64,000 nucleotides of DNA from Streptomyces sp. M92 (GCF_028473745.1 NZ_CP101137.1:1116001-1180000), one strand, 5' to 3'. Shown: positions 25,279 to 34,471, numbered from the stretch's first letter. Numbers and translations are program-made. The notes: generated from the letters alone by a model not told the origin.

Positions 25279-26403
25279 TCAGTCCCCCGTCTCCCTGCGA
25301 CCGGCGCAGAACGCCACCGTCAGGTCCTTCACCAGCACCTTGCGCTCGTGGTCGTCGAGTTCGACCAGCCCGCGCATGGTCAGCCGGGTCACCGTGTCCT
25401 CCACCGAGTCCACGACCGAGGTGAGCGCGCTCGCCCGCTGGGCCGCGTCCAGCGCGGCGATCCGGCGCCGGTGCATCGCGGCGGCGACCTCGGGGGCGTA
25501 CTCCGCACGGACCGGCCGCACCGAGAACACCTCCAGGCCGACCGGCGCCGCGTCCGCCGCGACCAGCCGGGTCAGCGTCTCGCCCGCCACGTCCGCCGAG
25601 CTGCGGACCGTGCCGAGCGGCTCCACCGGGACGCGGGCCAGCGCCGCCTCGACGCACTGGCGCAGATACGCCTCGTGGTCCTCGACGCCCAGCGTGGCCT
25701 GCGCGGTGTCCCGCACCCGCCACACCACCAGCGTCACCGCCCTCAGCGCGACCCCGTTGCCGTCGGCCGCGGGCATCGGCTCGCTGCGCCAGTGCCGCAG
25801 CCGCACGTCCACCCGGCGGCGCAGCAGCAGCGGGTTGACCCACATCAGGCCGGTGCGCCGCACCGTCCCCCGGTAGCGGCCGAACAGACCGAGCACCCAG
25901 GCCCGCCCGGTCCGCCCCCGGGCCAGCCCGCCGAAGCCGAACAGTCCCAGCGCCCCGGCGGCCGCGTACGCCGCCCACTGCGCGGGCCCGAGCCCGGCAC
26001 CGGCGTGCGCGGGCACCCCCAGCGCCTGGGCGGTGAGCGGCGGCACCAGCCCCGCCCACCAGGAGGTGACCGCGCAGCCCGCCGCGCCGCAGGCCCCGGC
26101 GATCACGCCGGCCGCGCCGGGCAGCACCCGCGCCGGACGCTCCGTCAGCTCCGGGTCGGTCCGCACCGCCGGCACCGTGCGCGCGGCGACGGCCTGGCGG
26201 CGGGTGCGGGGCTGCTCCCCCGTACCCTGCCGACGGCCGACGACCGCGGGCCGCAGGGGCACCGGCGCCGGGGCGGGATCGTCGCGGAAGAGCAGGTGGA
26301 CGGGGATCTCGGTGGTGGCCTCGTTGTGGATGAGCCGGACGGACCGGTGGCCGGTCTCCGCCGGGCCGCCCGTGTCCGGGTTCGTGGAAGAGGTCGTACT
26401 CAT
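25279..26403 (-). CDS. SPFH/Band 7-domain membrane protein
   Basis: A 374-residue protein. A polar N-terminus with basic runs is followed by two or three hydrophobic segments (about 95-165), then an SPFH domain (RYRGTVRRTGLMWVNPLLLRRRVDVRLRHW ... VEAALARVPVEPL ... VGLEVFSVRPVRAEYAPEVAAAMHRRRIAALDAA) and a C-terminal helical region. Such stomatin-like proteins organise membrane microdomains or regulate membrane proteases. ATG 26403 has GGAG six bases upstream. The NlpC-like gene upstream on the same strand is 58 bases away, so the two may share an mRNA. Its synteny with the cslA cluster suggests a cell-envelope role. Confidence 0.8.
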   Translation of the reverse strand: MSTTSSTNPDTGGPAETGHRSVRLIHNEATTEIPVHLLFRDDPAPAPVPLRPAVVGRRQGTGEQPRTRRQAVAARTVPAVRTDPELTERPARVLPGAAGVIAGACGAAGCAVTSWWAGLVPPLTAQALGVPAHAGAGLGPAQWAAYAAAGALGLFGFGGLARGRTGRAWVLGLFGRYRGTVRRTGLMWVNPLLLRRRVDVRLRHWRSEPMPAADGNGVALRAVTLVVWRVRDTAQATLGVEDHEAYLRQCVEAALARVPVEPLGTVRSSADVAGETLTRLVAADAAPVGLEVFSVRPVRAEYAPEVAAAMHRRRIAALDAAQRASALTSVVDSVEDTVTRLTMRGLVELDDHERKVLVKDLTVAFCAGRRETGD

Positions 26404-26461
26404 GCGTGCTCCAGCCTCCGCGCCAGACGCGTCATGAACGGGTGATCACCGCGGCGGGCGG

Positions 26462-27484
26462 TCAGGAGAACAGCCGCCGCCAGGTCTCCGGGCCCGGGTA
26501 GCCGTCCGCCGCGCCGCCGCGCCAGCCCTGGGCGCGCTGGAAGGCCTCGACGCCCCGCCGGTCCGCCTCGCCCCAGCGCGGACCCGGTCCGGTCGTGTAG
26601 TGAGTGCCGAACCCCTTCTCCACCAGCCGCCGGCCCAGCCGGGTGACGTACGGGTTCTCCGCGCCCGGCCGGAACATCGCCCGCCCCGGGTATCCGGCCA
26701 CTCCGTGCGAGGCGGGCACCGGGACCTGCGCCTCGGCCCCGGCGGTGGCCGCGGTGATCCCCTTGTAGCGGTACGGCAGGTACTTGGCCGAGTCGCTCCA
26801 GTAGGCGTAGGGCGTGGACTGCTTCCGGGTGTGCGGCGGGGTCTGCTCGTAGGCGAGGTACGAGGTGTGCGTGGAGTCCGTCCAGCCGCCGAAGATGACC
26901 ACGTGGGAGCCCTTCTGGGGGTCGGCCGCGTTGTGGAAGAGCAGGATGTCGCCGGGCTGGAGTTCGTCCTTGGTGATGCGGTCGGCGAAGGTGCCGAGGC
27001 TTCCGGTCCATTCGTTGGTGGGCAGTTTCCAGGCCATCGAGACATAGCCCGAGCAGTCCTGCCGGTAACCGTCGGACCAGTAGGCGGTCATGCTGTAGGG
27101 CACCTTCGCGGCGACCCAGGTCTGGGCCCGTTCGATGATCTCCGAACGGGTGATGGCGGCCGGGGCCGTCCCCGCCGGGGGCACCGACGGCAGTCCGGCC
27201 GGGCCGTGCAGCGGCGCCCGCGGCCCCTGCGGGGTGTCGGGCACGTCGTCCGCCGCGACGCCGGGCCGGTGGGCCGCGTGGGCGGCGGCCGGGACCGCGG
27301 CGGCGACGCCCGTGCCGAGCGCGGAGGCCGCGGCGGTGGCCACGATCAGCGCACGGCGGGCCGCCGGGTGGGCGCCGGCCCGGCCGGTCCGGGAAGGCGG
27401 CAGGACCCGGCGCCAGTGACGGCAGCCGGCACAGTCGCAGTCGTCCGCGGGATCGAATTCCTCGAACACGGGAGCAGTCTCCAT
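26462..27484 (-). CDS. Exported NlpC/P60-like protein with C-terminal peptidoglycan-binding domain
   Basis: A 340-residue protein from ATG 27484 (GAGG 8-10 bases upstream). An N-terminal CDCAGCRHW motif precedes a membrane or signal segment (ALIVATAAASALGTGVAAAV). The catalytic-like region has YRQDCSGYVSMAWKLP (Cys about 194), ELQPGDILLFHN and a His in GSHVVIFGGW, as in NlpC/P60 cysteine peptidases or CHAP-like amidases. The end (GPRWGEADRRGVEAFQRAQGWRGGAADGYPGPETW) is a peptidoglycan-binding domain. It probably trims or binds cell wall outside the membrane. It lies upstream of the Band 7 gene. Confidence 0.82.
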   Translation of the reverse strand: METAPVFEEFDPADDCDCAGCRHWRRVLPPSRTGRAGAHPAARRALIVATAAASALGTGVAAAVPAAAHAAHRPGVAADDVPDTPQGPRAPLHGPAGLPSVPPAGTAPAAITRSEIIERAQTWVAAKVPYSMTAYWSDGYRQDCSGYVSMAWKLPTNEWTGSLGTFADRITKDELQPGDILLFHNAADPQKGSHVVIFGGWTDSTHTSYLAYEQTPPHTRKQSTPYAYWSDSAKYLPYRYKGITAATAGAEAQVPVPASHGVAGYPGRAMFRPGAENPYVTRLGRRLVEKGFGTHYTTGPGPRWGEADRRGVEAFQRAQGWRGGAADGYPGPETWRRLFS

Positions 27485-27542
27485 GCGATTCCTCTCACAC
27501 TCCCGGCGAAAACGCCCGCGAACGTACACATCGGTACATGCC

Positions 27543-27562
27543 GGACAGTTTCTCAACTGTCC
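27543..27562. promoter_or_regulatory. Inverted repeat upstream of the NlpC-like gene
   Basis: GGACAGTT (27543-27550) and AACTGTCC (27555-27562) are perfect inverted arms around TCTC, 59-78 bases upstream of the start codon, in the rather A/T-rich promoter zone. It could be an operator or an mRNA leader hairpin. Confidence 0.45.
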
Positions 27563-27680
27563 TCCTCGCGCGCATGCTGACGGTCCGAATGATGTACACG
27601 GGCGCCGGGCGCTCACGCCGGGGCCCTACGGGTGGTCCGGAGCACCGGCCGGCATCGGGTAGAGTTGTGCAGGTCAGCAG

Positions 27681-27754
27681 GCGCCGCTAGCTCAGTTGGT
27701 TAGAGCAGCTGACTCTTAATCAGCGGGTCCGGGGTTCGAGTCCCTGGCGGCGCA
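27681..27754 (+). tRNA. tRNA-Lys (CUU anticodon), third copy
   Basis: The same 74-base tRNA as at 24399-24472 and, inverted, at 11378-11451. A -10-like TAGAGT lies at 27660-27665. The duplicated tRNA with its terminator suggests a local duplication of a tRNA unit around the LPMO-NlpC block. Confidence 0.95.
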
Positions 27755-27764
27755 CAGACGATCG

Positions 27765-27793
27765 AAGGCCCCCCGCAGCACGCGGGGGGCCTT
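27765..27793 (+). terminator. Terminator of the third tRNA-Lys
   Basis: AAGGCCCCCCGC (27765-27776) pairs with GCGGGGGGCCTT (27782-27793) over a 5-base loop, 10 bases after the tRNA. The 250 bases from here to cslA contain no gene, only a -10-like TATAAG at 27923 and G-rich spacer. Confidence 0.88.
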
Positions 27794-28045
27794 CGGTGTA
27801 CCTGACCCCCGGGCATCTTGCGATCATGGCGAACACCGTAGAACCCTGGTCCGGTTGGGGGGCCGGGTGCCGAGGGGATGCCGAGGGGGGCATCATGCAA
27901 CCGGGGGTCGCTGTTCCATGTCTATAAGGTGTGGATGCCGTGGTGACCGCGACCCACCACTGTTACGTCCGTGAAGGTCGAGGGGGACCCGAGCGGGCGA
28001 TGGAAGCGACGAAACACGCGCGACGCGCGTGTGGGGGGATGACTC

Positions 28046-30037
28046 ATGACGTCGACGCCGACGGGCGCCGGGCAGGACCACGACCCGTCCCAGACCACGC
28101 AGCTCAGGGTGCCTGCGCATCGGAACTGGAACACCGGCTCCTTCCGCCGGATCAAAAAGGCCCTGCCGAGGTACGACTACGAGCACTACAGCCGGCTCGC
28201 GGGACCCCTCACCCAGCCGGACCCGCACAAACCGTACAAGGTCCAGTACCGCTCGCTGATCTCGCAGGAGCCGCACCGCATCCGGGTCGCCCTGATGCTG
28301 GCCGCCGCCCCGCTGCTGTCGGTGGTGCTGCTGGTCTGGCTGCTCCAGCCCACGCACTGGACCGAGCGCGACTACCCGGCCTTCGACTGGCTGCCCACGC
28401 TCGACATCGTGATGCTCGTGTCGATCGGCCTGATCGAGCTGTTCCGCTGCCTGAACGTGCTGTCGAACGCGCACGCGACCCTGGTCGCCCGGGACCCGAT
28501 CCCGGTGGTGCCCGAGACCGGCACCCGGGTCGCCTTCCTCACCTCCTTCGTGCCCGGCAAGGAGCCGCTGGAGATGGTGACGAAGACCCTGGAGGCGGCC
28601 GTCAGGATCCGCCACCGCGGTCTGATGCACGTCTGGCTCCTCGACGAGGGCGACGACCCCGAGGTGAAGGCGGTCTGCGAGCGCCTGGGCGTGCACCACT
28701 TCTCCCGCAAGGGCGTCGCCAAGTGGAACCGGCCCAAGGGCCCGCACCGCGCCAAGACCAAGCACGGCAACTACAACGCCTGGCTGGACGCGCACGGTGA
28801 CGACTACGACTACTTCGCCTCGGTCGACACCGACCACGTGCCGCTGCCGAACTACCTGGAGCGGATGCTCGGCTTCTTCCGCGACCCGGACGTCGGCTTC
28901 GTCATCGGCCCGCAGGTCTACGGCAACTACGACAACCCGATCACCAAGGCCGCCGAGTCCCAGCAGTTCCTCTTCCACGCCCTGATCCAGCGCGCCGGCA
29001 ACCGCTACGGCTCCCCCATGTTCGTGGGCACCTCGAACGCGGTGCGCATCAAGGCGCTCAAGCAGATCGGCGGTCTGTACGACTCGATCACCGAGGACAT
29101 GGCGACCGGCTTCGAGATCCACCGCCACAAGAACCCGGCCACCGGCCGCAAGTGGCGCTCGGTCTACACCCCGGACGTGCTCGCCGTCGGCGAGGGCCCG
29201 AACGCCTGGACGGACTTCTTCACCCAGCAGATGCGCTGGTCCCGAGGGACGTACGAGACGATCCTCAAGCAGTACTGGAAGGGCTGGTACTCGCTCCCGC
29301 CGAGCAAGCTCTTCAACTACACGATGATGATCATCTTCTACCCGATGTCGGCCCTGAACTGGATCCTGGCGGCGATCAGCTGCGCCCTGTTCCTGGGCCT
29401 GGGCGCCTCGGGCGTCAACATCGACCCGGCCGTCTGGCTGATGCTCTACGGCAACGCCTCCGCCCTGCAGATCGGCCTGTACGTCTGGAACCGCCGCCAC
29501 AACGTCTCGCCGCACGAGCCGGAGGGCTCCGGCGGTGTGGCCGGCATGGTGATGTCCGCGCTGTCCGCGCCGCTGTACGCGAAGGCGCTCATCGACTCGA
29601 TGCTGCGCCGCAAGAGCAAGTTCGTGGTGACCCCGAAGGGCGACTCGGCCAGCCCGGACACCCTGTTCGGCACCTTCCGGTACCACTGGTACTTCATCGT
29701 GATCTTCGGCGCCTCGATCGCCGCCGGTTTCGTCTTCGGCCACGCCCACCCCGCGATGATCATCTGGGCGACGTTCGCGCTGCTGATCACCGCCTCGCCG
29801 ATGTTCGCGTGGCGCCACGAACTGCGGAAGGCGAAGAAGCAACCGCCGGTCGTCGCGGCGGAGCCCGGGCCCCGGGTTCCGCCGCAGCAGCCGGCGCCGG
29901 AGCAGGCGTACGCGCCGCACGCACCGCACGCCTCGCACGCGCCGCAGCAGAAGCCCAGCTGGGCAGCCTCCGCCGACGGGGGCAACGACCAGACCATGCA
30001 GATCGCCCTTGGTGGACTTGGGGGACGTAAGGAATGA
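28046..30037 (+). CDS. cslA: Cellulose-synthase-like glycosyltransferase 2
   Basis: A 663-residue membrane GT2 enzyme. It has two N-terminal membrane helices (about 82-135), the processive GT core with LLDEGDDPEV, the DxD motif (DTD, 261-263), TED (349-351) and QQMRW (394-398), then four or five helices and a P/A/H-rich cytosolic tail. CslA of Streptomyces makes a beta-(1,4) glycan at hyphal tips needed for morphogenesis and attachment. ATG 28046 follows GGGGGA by 7 bases. It shares an ATGA overlap with glxA, with cslZ convergent downstream, the arrangement of the S. coelicolor tip glycan cluster. Confidence 0.95.
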   Translation: MTSTPTGAGQDHDPSQTTQLRVPAHRNWNTGSFRRIKKALPRYDYEHYSRLAGPLTQPDPHKPYKVQYRSLISQEPHRIRVALMLAAAPLLSVVLLVWLLQPTHWTERDYPAFDWLPTLDIVMLVSIGLIELFRCLNVLSNAHATLVARDPIPVVPETGTRVAFLTSFVPGKEPLEMVTKTLEAAVRIRHRGLMHVWLLDEGDDPEVKAVCERLGVHHFSRKGVAKWNRPKGPHRAKTKHGNYNAWLDAHGDDYDYFASVDTDHVPLPNYLERMLGFFRDPDVGFVIGPQVYGNYDNPITKAAESQQFLFHALIQRAGNRYGSPMFVGTSNAVRIKALKQIGGLYDSITEDMATGFEIHRHKNPATGRKWRSVYTPDVLAVGEGPNAWTDFFTQQMRWSRGTYETILKQYWKGWYSLPPSKLFNYTMMIIFYPMSALNWILAAISCALFLGLGASGVNIDPAVWLMLYGNASALQIGLYVWNRRHNVSPHEPEGSGGVAGMVMSALSAPLYAKALIDSMLRRKSKFVVTPKGDSASPDTLFGTFRYHWYFIVIFGASIAAGFVFGHAHPAMIIWATFALLITASPMFAWRHELRKAKKQPPVVAAEPGPRVPPQQPAPEQAYAPHAPHASHAPQQKPSWAASADGGNDQTMQIALGGLGGRKE

Positions 30038-31971
30038 AGGACCGTGCCGGCCGCCGCCGGGCCCGTCGCTTCGCGATAGGCACGGCGGTGGTAGTCGCGC
30101 TGGCCGGGATGAACGGGCCGTGGCTCTACCGCTTCGGAACCGAGAAATACCACCAGTACAAGATCAATCAGCCGGAGTACAAGGCCGCCAACGGCAAGTG
30201 GGAGATCGTCGAGTTCCCCGAGGAGTACCGGCAGAACACCATCCACGCGGCGCTGCTGCGCACCGGCAAGGTGCTGCTCGTCGCGGGGTCGGGCAACAAC
30301 CAGGACAACTTCGACGCCAAGCAGTACGACACCCGGATCTGGGACCCGGTCAAGGGGACCATCAAGAAGGTGCCGACGCCGACCGACCTGTTCTGCACCG
30401 GCCACACCCAGCTCGCCAACGGCAATCTGCTGATCGCGGGCGGCACCAAGCGGTACGAGAAGCTCAAGGGTGACGTCACCAAGGCCGGCGGCCTGATGAT
30501 CGTCCACAACGAGAACCCGGACAAGCCCATCACCCTGCCGGCGGGCACCAAGTTCACCGGCAAGGAGAACGGCAAGACGTTCGTCTCCAAGGACCCGGTG
30601 CTGGTGCCCCGGGCCGAGAAGGTCTTCGACGAGGAGACCGGCGAGTTCCTGCGCAACGACCCGGGTCTCGGCCGGATCTACGTCGAGGCGGAGAAGAGCG
30701 GCCGGAAGTACCAGACGGGCACCCAGGACAACTACACCGTCCAGGGCCTGTCGGGCGCCGACGCGCGCAACACGTACGGCATCGCCGAGAAGCTCGCCCT
30801 CGACAAGAAGGACTTCCAGGGCATCCGGGACGCCTTCGAGTTCGACCCGGTCGCCGAGAAGTACATCAAGGTCGACCCGATGCACGAGGCCCGCTGGTAC
30901 CCGACGCTCACCACCCTGAGCGACGGCAGGATCCTCAGCGTCTCCGGCCTCGACGACATCGGCCAGATCGTGCCGGGCAAGAGCGAGGTCTACGACCCGG
31001 AGACCAAGAAGTGGGACTACACCGGCAAGGTCCGCCAGTTCCCGACGTATCCGGCACTGTTCCTGATGCAGAACGGCAAGATCTTCTACTCGGGTGCGAA
31101 CGCCGGCTACGGCCCCGCCGACGTGGGCCGCGACCCGGGCATCTGGGACCTGGAGACCAACAAGTTCACCGAGGTCCCCGGCATGAGCGACCCCGACATG
31201 CTGGAGACCGCCAACTCCGTGCTGCTGCCGCCGGCGCAGGACGAGAAGTACATGGTGATCGGCGGCGGCGGGGTCGGCGAGTCCAGGAAGTCCAGCGAGA
31301 AGACCCGGATCGTCGACCTGAAGGCCGACGAACCGAAGTTCGTCGACGGCCCGTCACTGGAGAAGGGCACGCGCTACCCGCAGGCCTCCGTCCTGCCCGA
31401 CGACAGCGTGCTGGTCTCCGGCGGCTCGGAGGACTACCGGGGCCGCAGCGACTCCAACATCCTCCAGGCCCGGCTGTACCACCCGGACACGAACGAGTTC
31501 GAGCGGATCGCCGACCCGCTGGTGGGCCGGAACTACCACTCCGGTTCGATCCTGCTGCCCGACGGGCGGGTGATGTTCTTCGGGTCGGACTCGCTCTACG
31601 CCGACAAGGCGAACACCAAGCCGGGCAAGTTCGAGCAGCGCATCGAGATCTACACGCCGCCGTACCTCTACCGGGACTCCCGTCCGGATCTCTCCGGGGG
31701 GCCGAAGACCATCGAGCGTGGTGAGTCGGGGACGTTCACGTCCCGGGCGGCGGAGTCGGTCAAGAAGGTGCGGCTGATCCGGCCGAGCGCGTCGACCCAT
31801 GTCACCGACGTGGACCAGCGGTCGATCGCGCTGGACTTCAAGGCGGACGGGGATCAGTTGACGGTGACGGTGCCGGAGAACAAGAACCTGGTCCAGTCGG
31901 GGTGGTACATGATGTTCGTGACTGACGGGGAAGGGACGCCGAGCAAGGCGGAGTGGGTGCGCGTGCCGTAG
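30034..31971 (+). CDS. glxA: Mononuclear copper-radical (galactose-oxidase-like) oxidase
   Basis: A 645-residue protein with a short cytosolic Arg-rich N-terminus and one hydrophobic anchor (FAIGTAVVVALAGMNGPW). The seven-bladed kelch oxidase follows. Cys 121 (DLFCTGH) and Tyr 289 (EARWYP) can form the Tyr-Cys cross-link, with stacking Trp 288; further copper ligands are Tyr 501-His 502 (RNYHSGS) and His 589 (SASTHVTD). GlxA modifies the CslA glycan at tips and needs copper delivery by Sco/DtpA-type systems. It begins by ATGA overlap with cslA and ends before a dispersed terminator-like repeat. Family and context agree fully. Confidence 0.95.
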   Translation: MKDRAGRRRARRFAIGTAVVVALAGMNGPWLYRFGTEKYHQYKINQPEYKAANGKWEIVEFPEEYRQNTIHAALLRTGKVLLVAGSGNNQDNFDAKQYDTRIWDPVKGTIKKVPTPTDLFCTGHTQLANGNLLIAGGTKRYEKLKGDVTKAGGLMIVHNENPDKPITLPAGTKFTGKENGKTFVSKDPVLVPRAEKVFDEETGEFLRNDPGLGRIYVEAEKSGRKYQTGTQDNYTVQGLSGADARNTYGIAEKLALDKKDFQGIRDAFEFDPVAEKYIKVDPMHEARWYPTLTTLSDGRILSVSGLDDIGQIVPGKSEVYDPETKKWDYTGKVRQFPTYPALFLMQNGKIFYSGANAGYGPADVGRDPGIWDLETNKFTEVPGMSDPDMLETANSVLLPPAQDEKYMVIGGGGVGESRKSSEKTRIVDLKADEPKFVDGPSLEKGTRYPQASVLPDDSVLVSGGSEDYRGRSDSNILQARLYHPDTNEFERIADPLVGRNYHSGSILLPDGRVMFFGSDSLYADKANTKPGKFEQRIEIYTPPYLYRDSRPDLSGGPKTIERGESGTFTSRAAESVKKVRLIRPSASTHVTDVDQRSIALDFKADGDQLTVTVPENKNLVQSGWYMMFVTDGEGTPSKAEWVRVP

Positions 31972-31995
31972 CGCTGCGCGGCTCGGCAGTCGTTC

Positions 31996-32077
31996 GTCCG
32001 CGGGTTCGTCGTGGCTGGTCGCGCCCCGCGGCGGTAGCCCCATATGCCACAGCCCCGCGCCCCTTCGGGGCGCGGGG
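31996..32077 (+). repeat. Dispersed intergenic repeat, copy A, acting as glxA/cslZ terminator
   Basis: This stretch carries GTGGCTGGTCGCGCCCCGC, a CATATGCCACAGCCCCGCG block and the hairpin CCCCGCGCCCC/GGGGCGCGGGG (32053-32063 with 32067-32077). A clearly related copy occurs at 38190-38275 on the other strand. Similar elements are, from memory, common between Streptomyces genes. Here it separates the convergent glxA and cslZ and should terminate both. Confidence 0.7.
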
Positions 32078-32086
32078 AACCCGGCG

Positions 32087-33130
32087 TCATCCAGTGCCCT
32101 CGGCCAGTTTCAAGGCGTACTCCGGCCACCACTCGCCCGCCTTCGGGCCGCCCTTGCATTCGCCGTCCGACTCTCCTGGGCGCTTGACCCACAGGTAGGC
32201 GTCCACGAGGGGGTCGGCGGTCTTCGTCGTCGGGGTCTCACCGAGGGCCCGGCCCGGCGGGTTGCACCAGCGTTCGCCCGGGTCGCCCTCCGTGTAGGGG
32301 CCGTTGCCGTTGCGGCTGGTGTCGATGACGAAGTGCTTGCCGCCGACCTTGGCGGAGAGCTGCTTGCCGTAGGCGATGGAGTCCTCGGTGGTGTAGAAGT
32401 TCGAGACGTTGACCGAGAAGCCGTCGGCCTGGTCGATGCCGGCCCGCTTCAGCGGCTCGAAGATCTGGTCGGGGTGTCCCCAGCCGGCGTTGCCCGCGTC
32501 CAGGTAGACCTTGGTGTTCTCCAGCGCGGAGAGCTTGGCGACGGCGCCCTCGAGGAGGTCGTAGCGCTCCTCGTGGAACTGCTCCGGGGTGCAGCCGTCC
32601 ACCAGGTGGAGCACCGCGTCCGGCTCCAGTATGACCGTCGCGGAGCGGTCGCCGATGCCCTTGGCGACGCCGTCGACGAAGTCGCGGTAGGCGTTGCCGT
32701 CGGCGGCGCCGCCGCCCGAGTACTGGCCGCAGTCGCGGTGCGGGATGTTGTAGAGGACCAGCAGCGCGGTGCGGCCGGCCTCTTCGGCGGCCTCGGTGAA
32801 GCCGCGGGCCTGCTCCTCGGGGTTCTCCGGGCTGATCCACTCGCCGGTCGGCTGCTGGGCGATCTTGCGGATCCGCTCGGCCTGGTCCTTCTCGCCGGAC
32901 TCCTGCAACTCCGCCAGCTGCCGGGCCGCGTTGCCGTCCGGGTTGACCCAGAACGGATCCGCCTCCTTCGGCTGCTGCGTGATCCCGGCCCCCGCGTCCC
33001 TGGCCTTGTCCTTGCCCTCGTCGTCCCCGTCTCCCGACGAGGAGCAGCCCGCGAGCAGCAGCGCCGCCCCCAGCACCGCCGCGGACGCCCGCCTCGTGGA
33101 CATCGTTCCGGCCCCCCTGCTGCCGTACAT
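32087..33130 (-). CDS. cslZ: GH6-family glycan hydrolase lipoprotein of the csl cluster
   Basis: A 347-residue precursor with a lipobox (AAVLGAALLLAGC), anchoring it outside the membrane. The GH6 endoglucanase/cellobiohydrolase core shows LVLYNIPHRDCGQYSGGGAAD, VILEPDAVLHLVDGC, KVYLDAGNAGWG, FVIDTSRNGNGP and DAYLWVKRPGESDGEC, with Asp residues at the expected acid positions. It probably trims the CslA-derived glycan, making it a partner of the convergent cslA-glxA pair. ATG 33130 (GGGGGG upstream) and the internal ATG 33103 both have acceptable ribosome sites; the latter gives the more compact signal peptide. Confidence 0.9.
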   Translation of the reverse strand: MYGSRGAGTMSTRRASAAVLGAALLLAGCSSSGDGDDEGKDKARDAGAGITQQPKEADPFWVNPDGNAARQLAELQESGEKDQAERIRKIAQQPTGEWISPENPEEQARGFTEAAEEAGRTALLVLYNIPHRDCGQYSGGGAADGNAYRDFVDGVAKGIGDRSATVILEPDAVLHLVDGCTPEQFHEERYDLLEGAVAKLSALENTKVYLDAGNAGWGHPDQIFEPLKRAGIDQADGFSVNVSNFYTTEDSIAYGKQLSAKVGGKHFVIDTSRNGNGPYTEGDPGERWCNPPGRALGETPTTKTADPLVDAYLWVKRPGESDGECKGGPKAGEWWPEYALKLAEGTG

Positions 33131-33209
33131 CCAACCCCCCTGGGTGCACTGTTTGGAGGGTCAATCGTGACATACGCCCCCGGCACCCACGAGGGACCCG
33201 AGGCAGCCC

Positions 33210-33905
33210 CTACGCGCCGCCCGTCCCGGTGAGGTACGCCGAGACCACCACGTTGGCCGTGTAGCTGTTCGTGGCGCGGTCGAAGGTGCCGCCGCAGGTG
33301 ATCAGGCGGAGCTCGGCGCGGCCGGTGCCGCGCGGGCCGTAGGCCTGCTGGGCGTCGAAGCCGTCGCGGGTGAGGACCTGGACGTCGTCGACGGTGAACT
33401 CGGCGACGCCGGCGTCCTCACGGACCACGCGGAGCGTCGCGCCCGGTTCCAGGGTGCTGACCTTGTAGAAGACGGCGGGCTCGGTCTCGGTGTCGACGTG
33501 GCCGACCATGAGCGCGGTCCCGGCCGCTCCCGGTGTCACGCCGTCCGCGTACCAGCCGACGGAGCCGGGACGGTCGAAGGGCGGGGCTTCGATGGCGCCC
33601 TTGGTGTCCAGGCCGCTGGCCAGGACGGGGGCGCTGATGCCGAGCCCGGGGATGTCGAGGCGCTGCGGCGGGGCCTCGCCGAGGGGCGCGTGGGCCGGGG
33701 GCAGCGGTATGTCGGGGGGCCGGCCGGCCGCCGCCATGTCGCCGGTGGCCGGTACGGACATGCCCCCGCGCACGTCGGTGGCCTCGCGGCCCCACAGCCA
33801 CAGCCCGAGCAGCAGCACCGTCCAGGCGATGCCGGTCACCAGGCGGCCGCCGGGGCCGACGGAACCGACGAGGCGTCGCTGGTCCTGTTCGTCCGTTTCG
33901 GACAT
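33210..33905 (-). CDS. Class F sortase
   Basis: A 231-residue sortase with one N-terminal membrane helix (LVTGIAWTVLLLGLWLWG) and a Pro-rich stalk. The catalytic His 136 lies in LMVGHVDTET, Cys 204 in LITCGGTFDR and Arg 210 directly follows, giving the His-Cys-Arg triad. Class F sortases are widespread in actinobacteria, with few known substrates. The start is two bases after the stop of the secreted partner gene upstream, so they are co-transcribed. No LPXTG motif is present in that partner, so the substrate may be elsewhere. Confidence 0.9.
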   Translation of the reverse strand: MSETDEQDQRRLVGSVGPGGRLVTGIAWTVLLLGLWLWGREATDVRGGMSVPATGDMAAAGRPPDIPLPPAHAPLGEAPPQRLDIPGLGISAPVLASGLDTKGAIEAPPFDRPGSVGWYADGVTPGAAGTALMVGHVDTETEPAVFYKVSTLEPGATLRVVREDAGVAEFTVDDVQVLTRDGFDAQQAYGPRGTGRAELRLITCGGTFDRATNSYTANVVVSAYLTGTGGA

Positions 33906-33907
33906 GG

Positions 33908-34471
33908 TCAGTCCGCCCCGCGGCTCCGGCTGCGGACCCCGCGCAGCGCGACGGCGACGGCGGCGATGCCGGCGAGGACCAGACCGGTCACGGTGTGCGC
34001 CGTGCCGGGGGGCTCGGGCCGGGCCTCGTCGCGGCTGTCGGAGGCGGCGAGCTGCGCGGTGCCGCCACCGCCCGCGTCGACGGGGGCGACGGGCGAGGCG
34101 GGTGCGGCGGGTGCGGCGGGGCGCTGTCGCTCGGCGACGGTGACGGTGCCCTTGCGCGCGTCGTCACCGCACTTGACCTGGACGACGTACGCGCCGGCCG
34201 CCATGGTGGAGCGGACCGTGCCGGCCCCGACGAGGACGCCGTCCTTCGCGGCCAGGGTGAGCTTGGCGTCCGAGACGAACGCCGCCGACACGGCGACGGC
34301 CGTCTTCTCGGTGCAGTCCGCCACGCGGAGCTCGACGTCGCTGCCGGGGGCGGGGGTGGACGGTGACACCGAGACGCCGCCCGAGTCCACCGCGTACGCG
34401 GCCGGAGCGATCGGTGCGAGTACCGCAGCCGCCGCAGCTCCGGTACAGAGAGTGACTTTCAGTGAGCCCAT
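33908..34471 (-). CDS. Secreted membrane-tethered protein, partner of the class F sortase
   Basis: A 187-residue precursor with a signal peptide (LKVTLCTGAAAAAVLAPIAP, cleavage near AYA) and a beta-sandwich-like domain with two cysteines (ELRVADCTEK, VVQVKCGDD). A P/A/V-rich stretch follows, then a C-terminal membrane helix (VTGLVLAGIAAVAVALRGV) with a basic tail. The tail pattern resembles cell-wall anchored proteins but no LPXTG or LAXTG precedes it. ATG 34471 has GGAGG seven bases upstream. The pair with the class F sortase is a recurrent Streptomyces arrangement of unknown role. Confidence 0.75.
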   Translation of the reverse strand: MGSLKVTLCTGAAAAAVLAPIAPAAYAVDSGGVSVSPSTPAPGSDVELRVADCTEKTAVAVSAAFVSDAKLTLAAKDGVLVGAGTVRSTMAAGAYVVQVKCGDDARKGTVTVAERQRPAAPAAPASPVAPVDAGGGGTAQLAASDSRDEARPEPPGTAHTVTGLVLAGIAAVAVALRGVRSRSRGAD

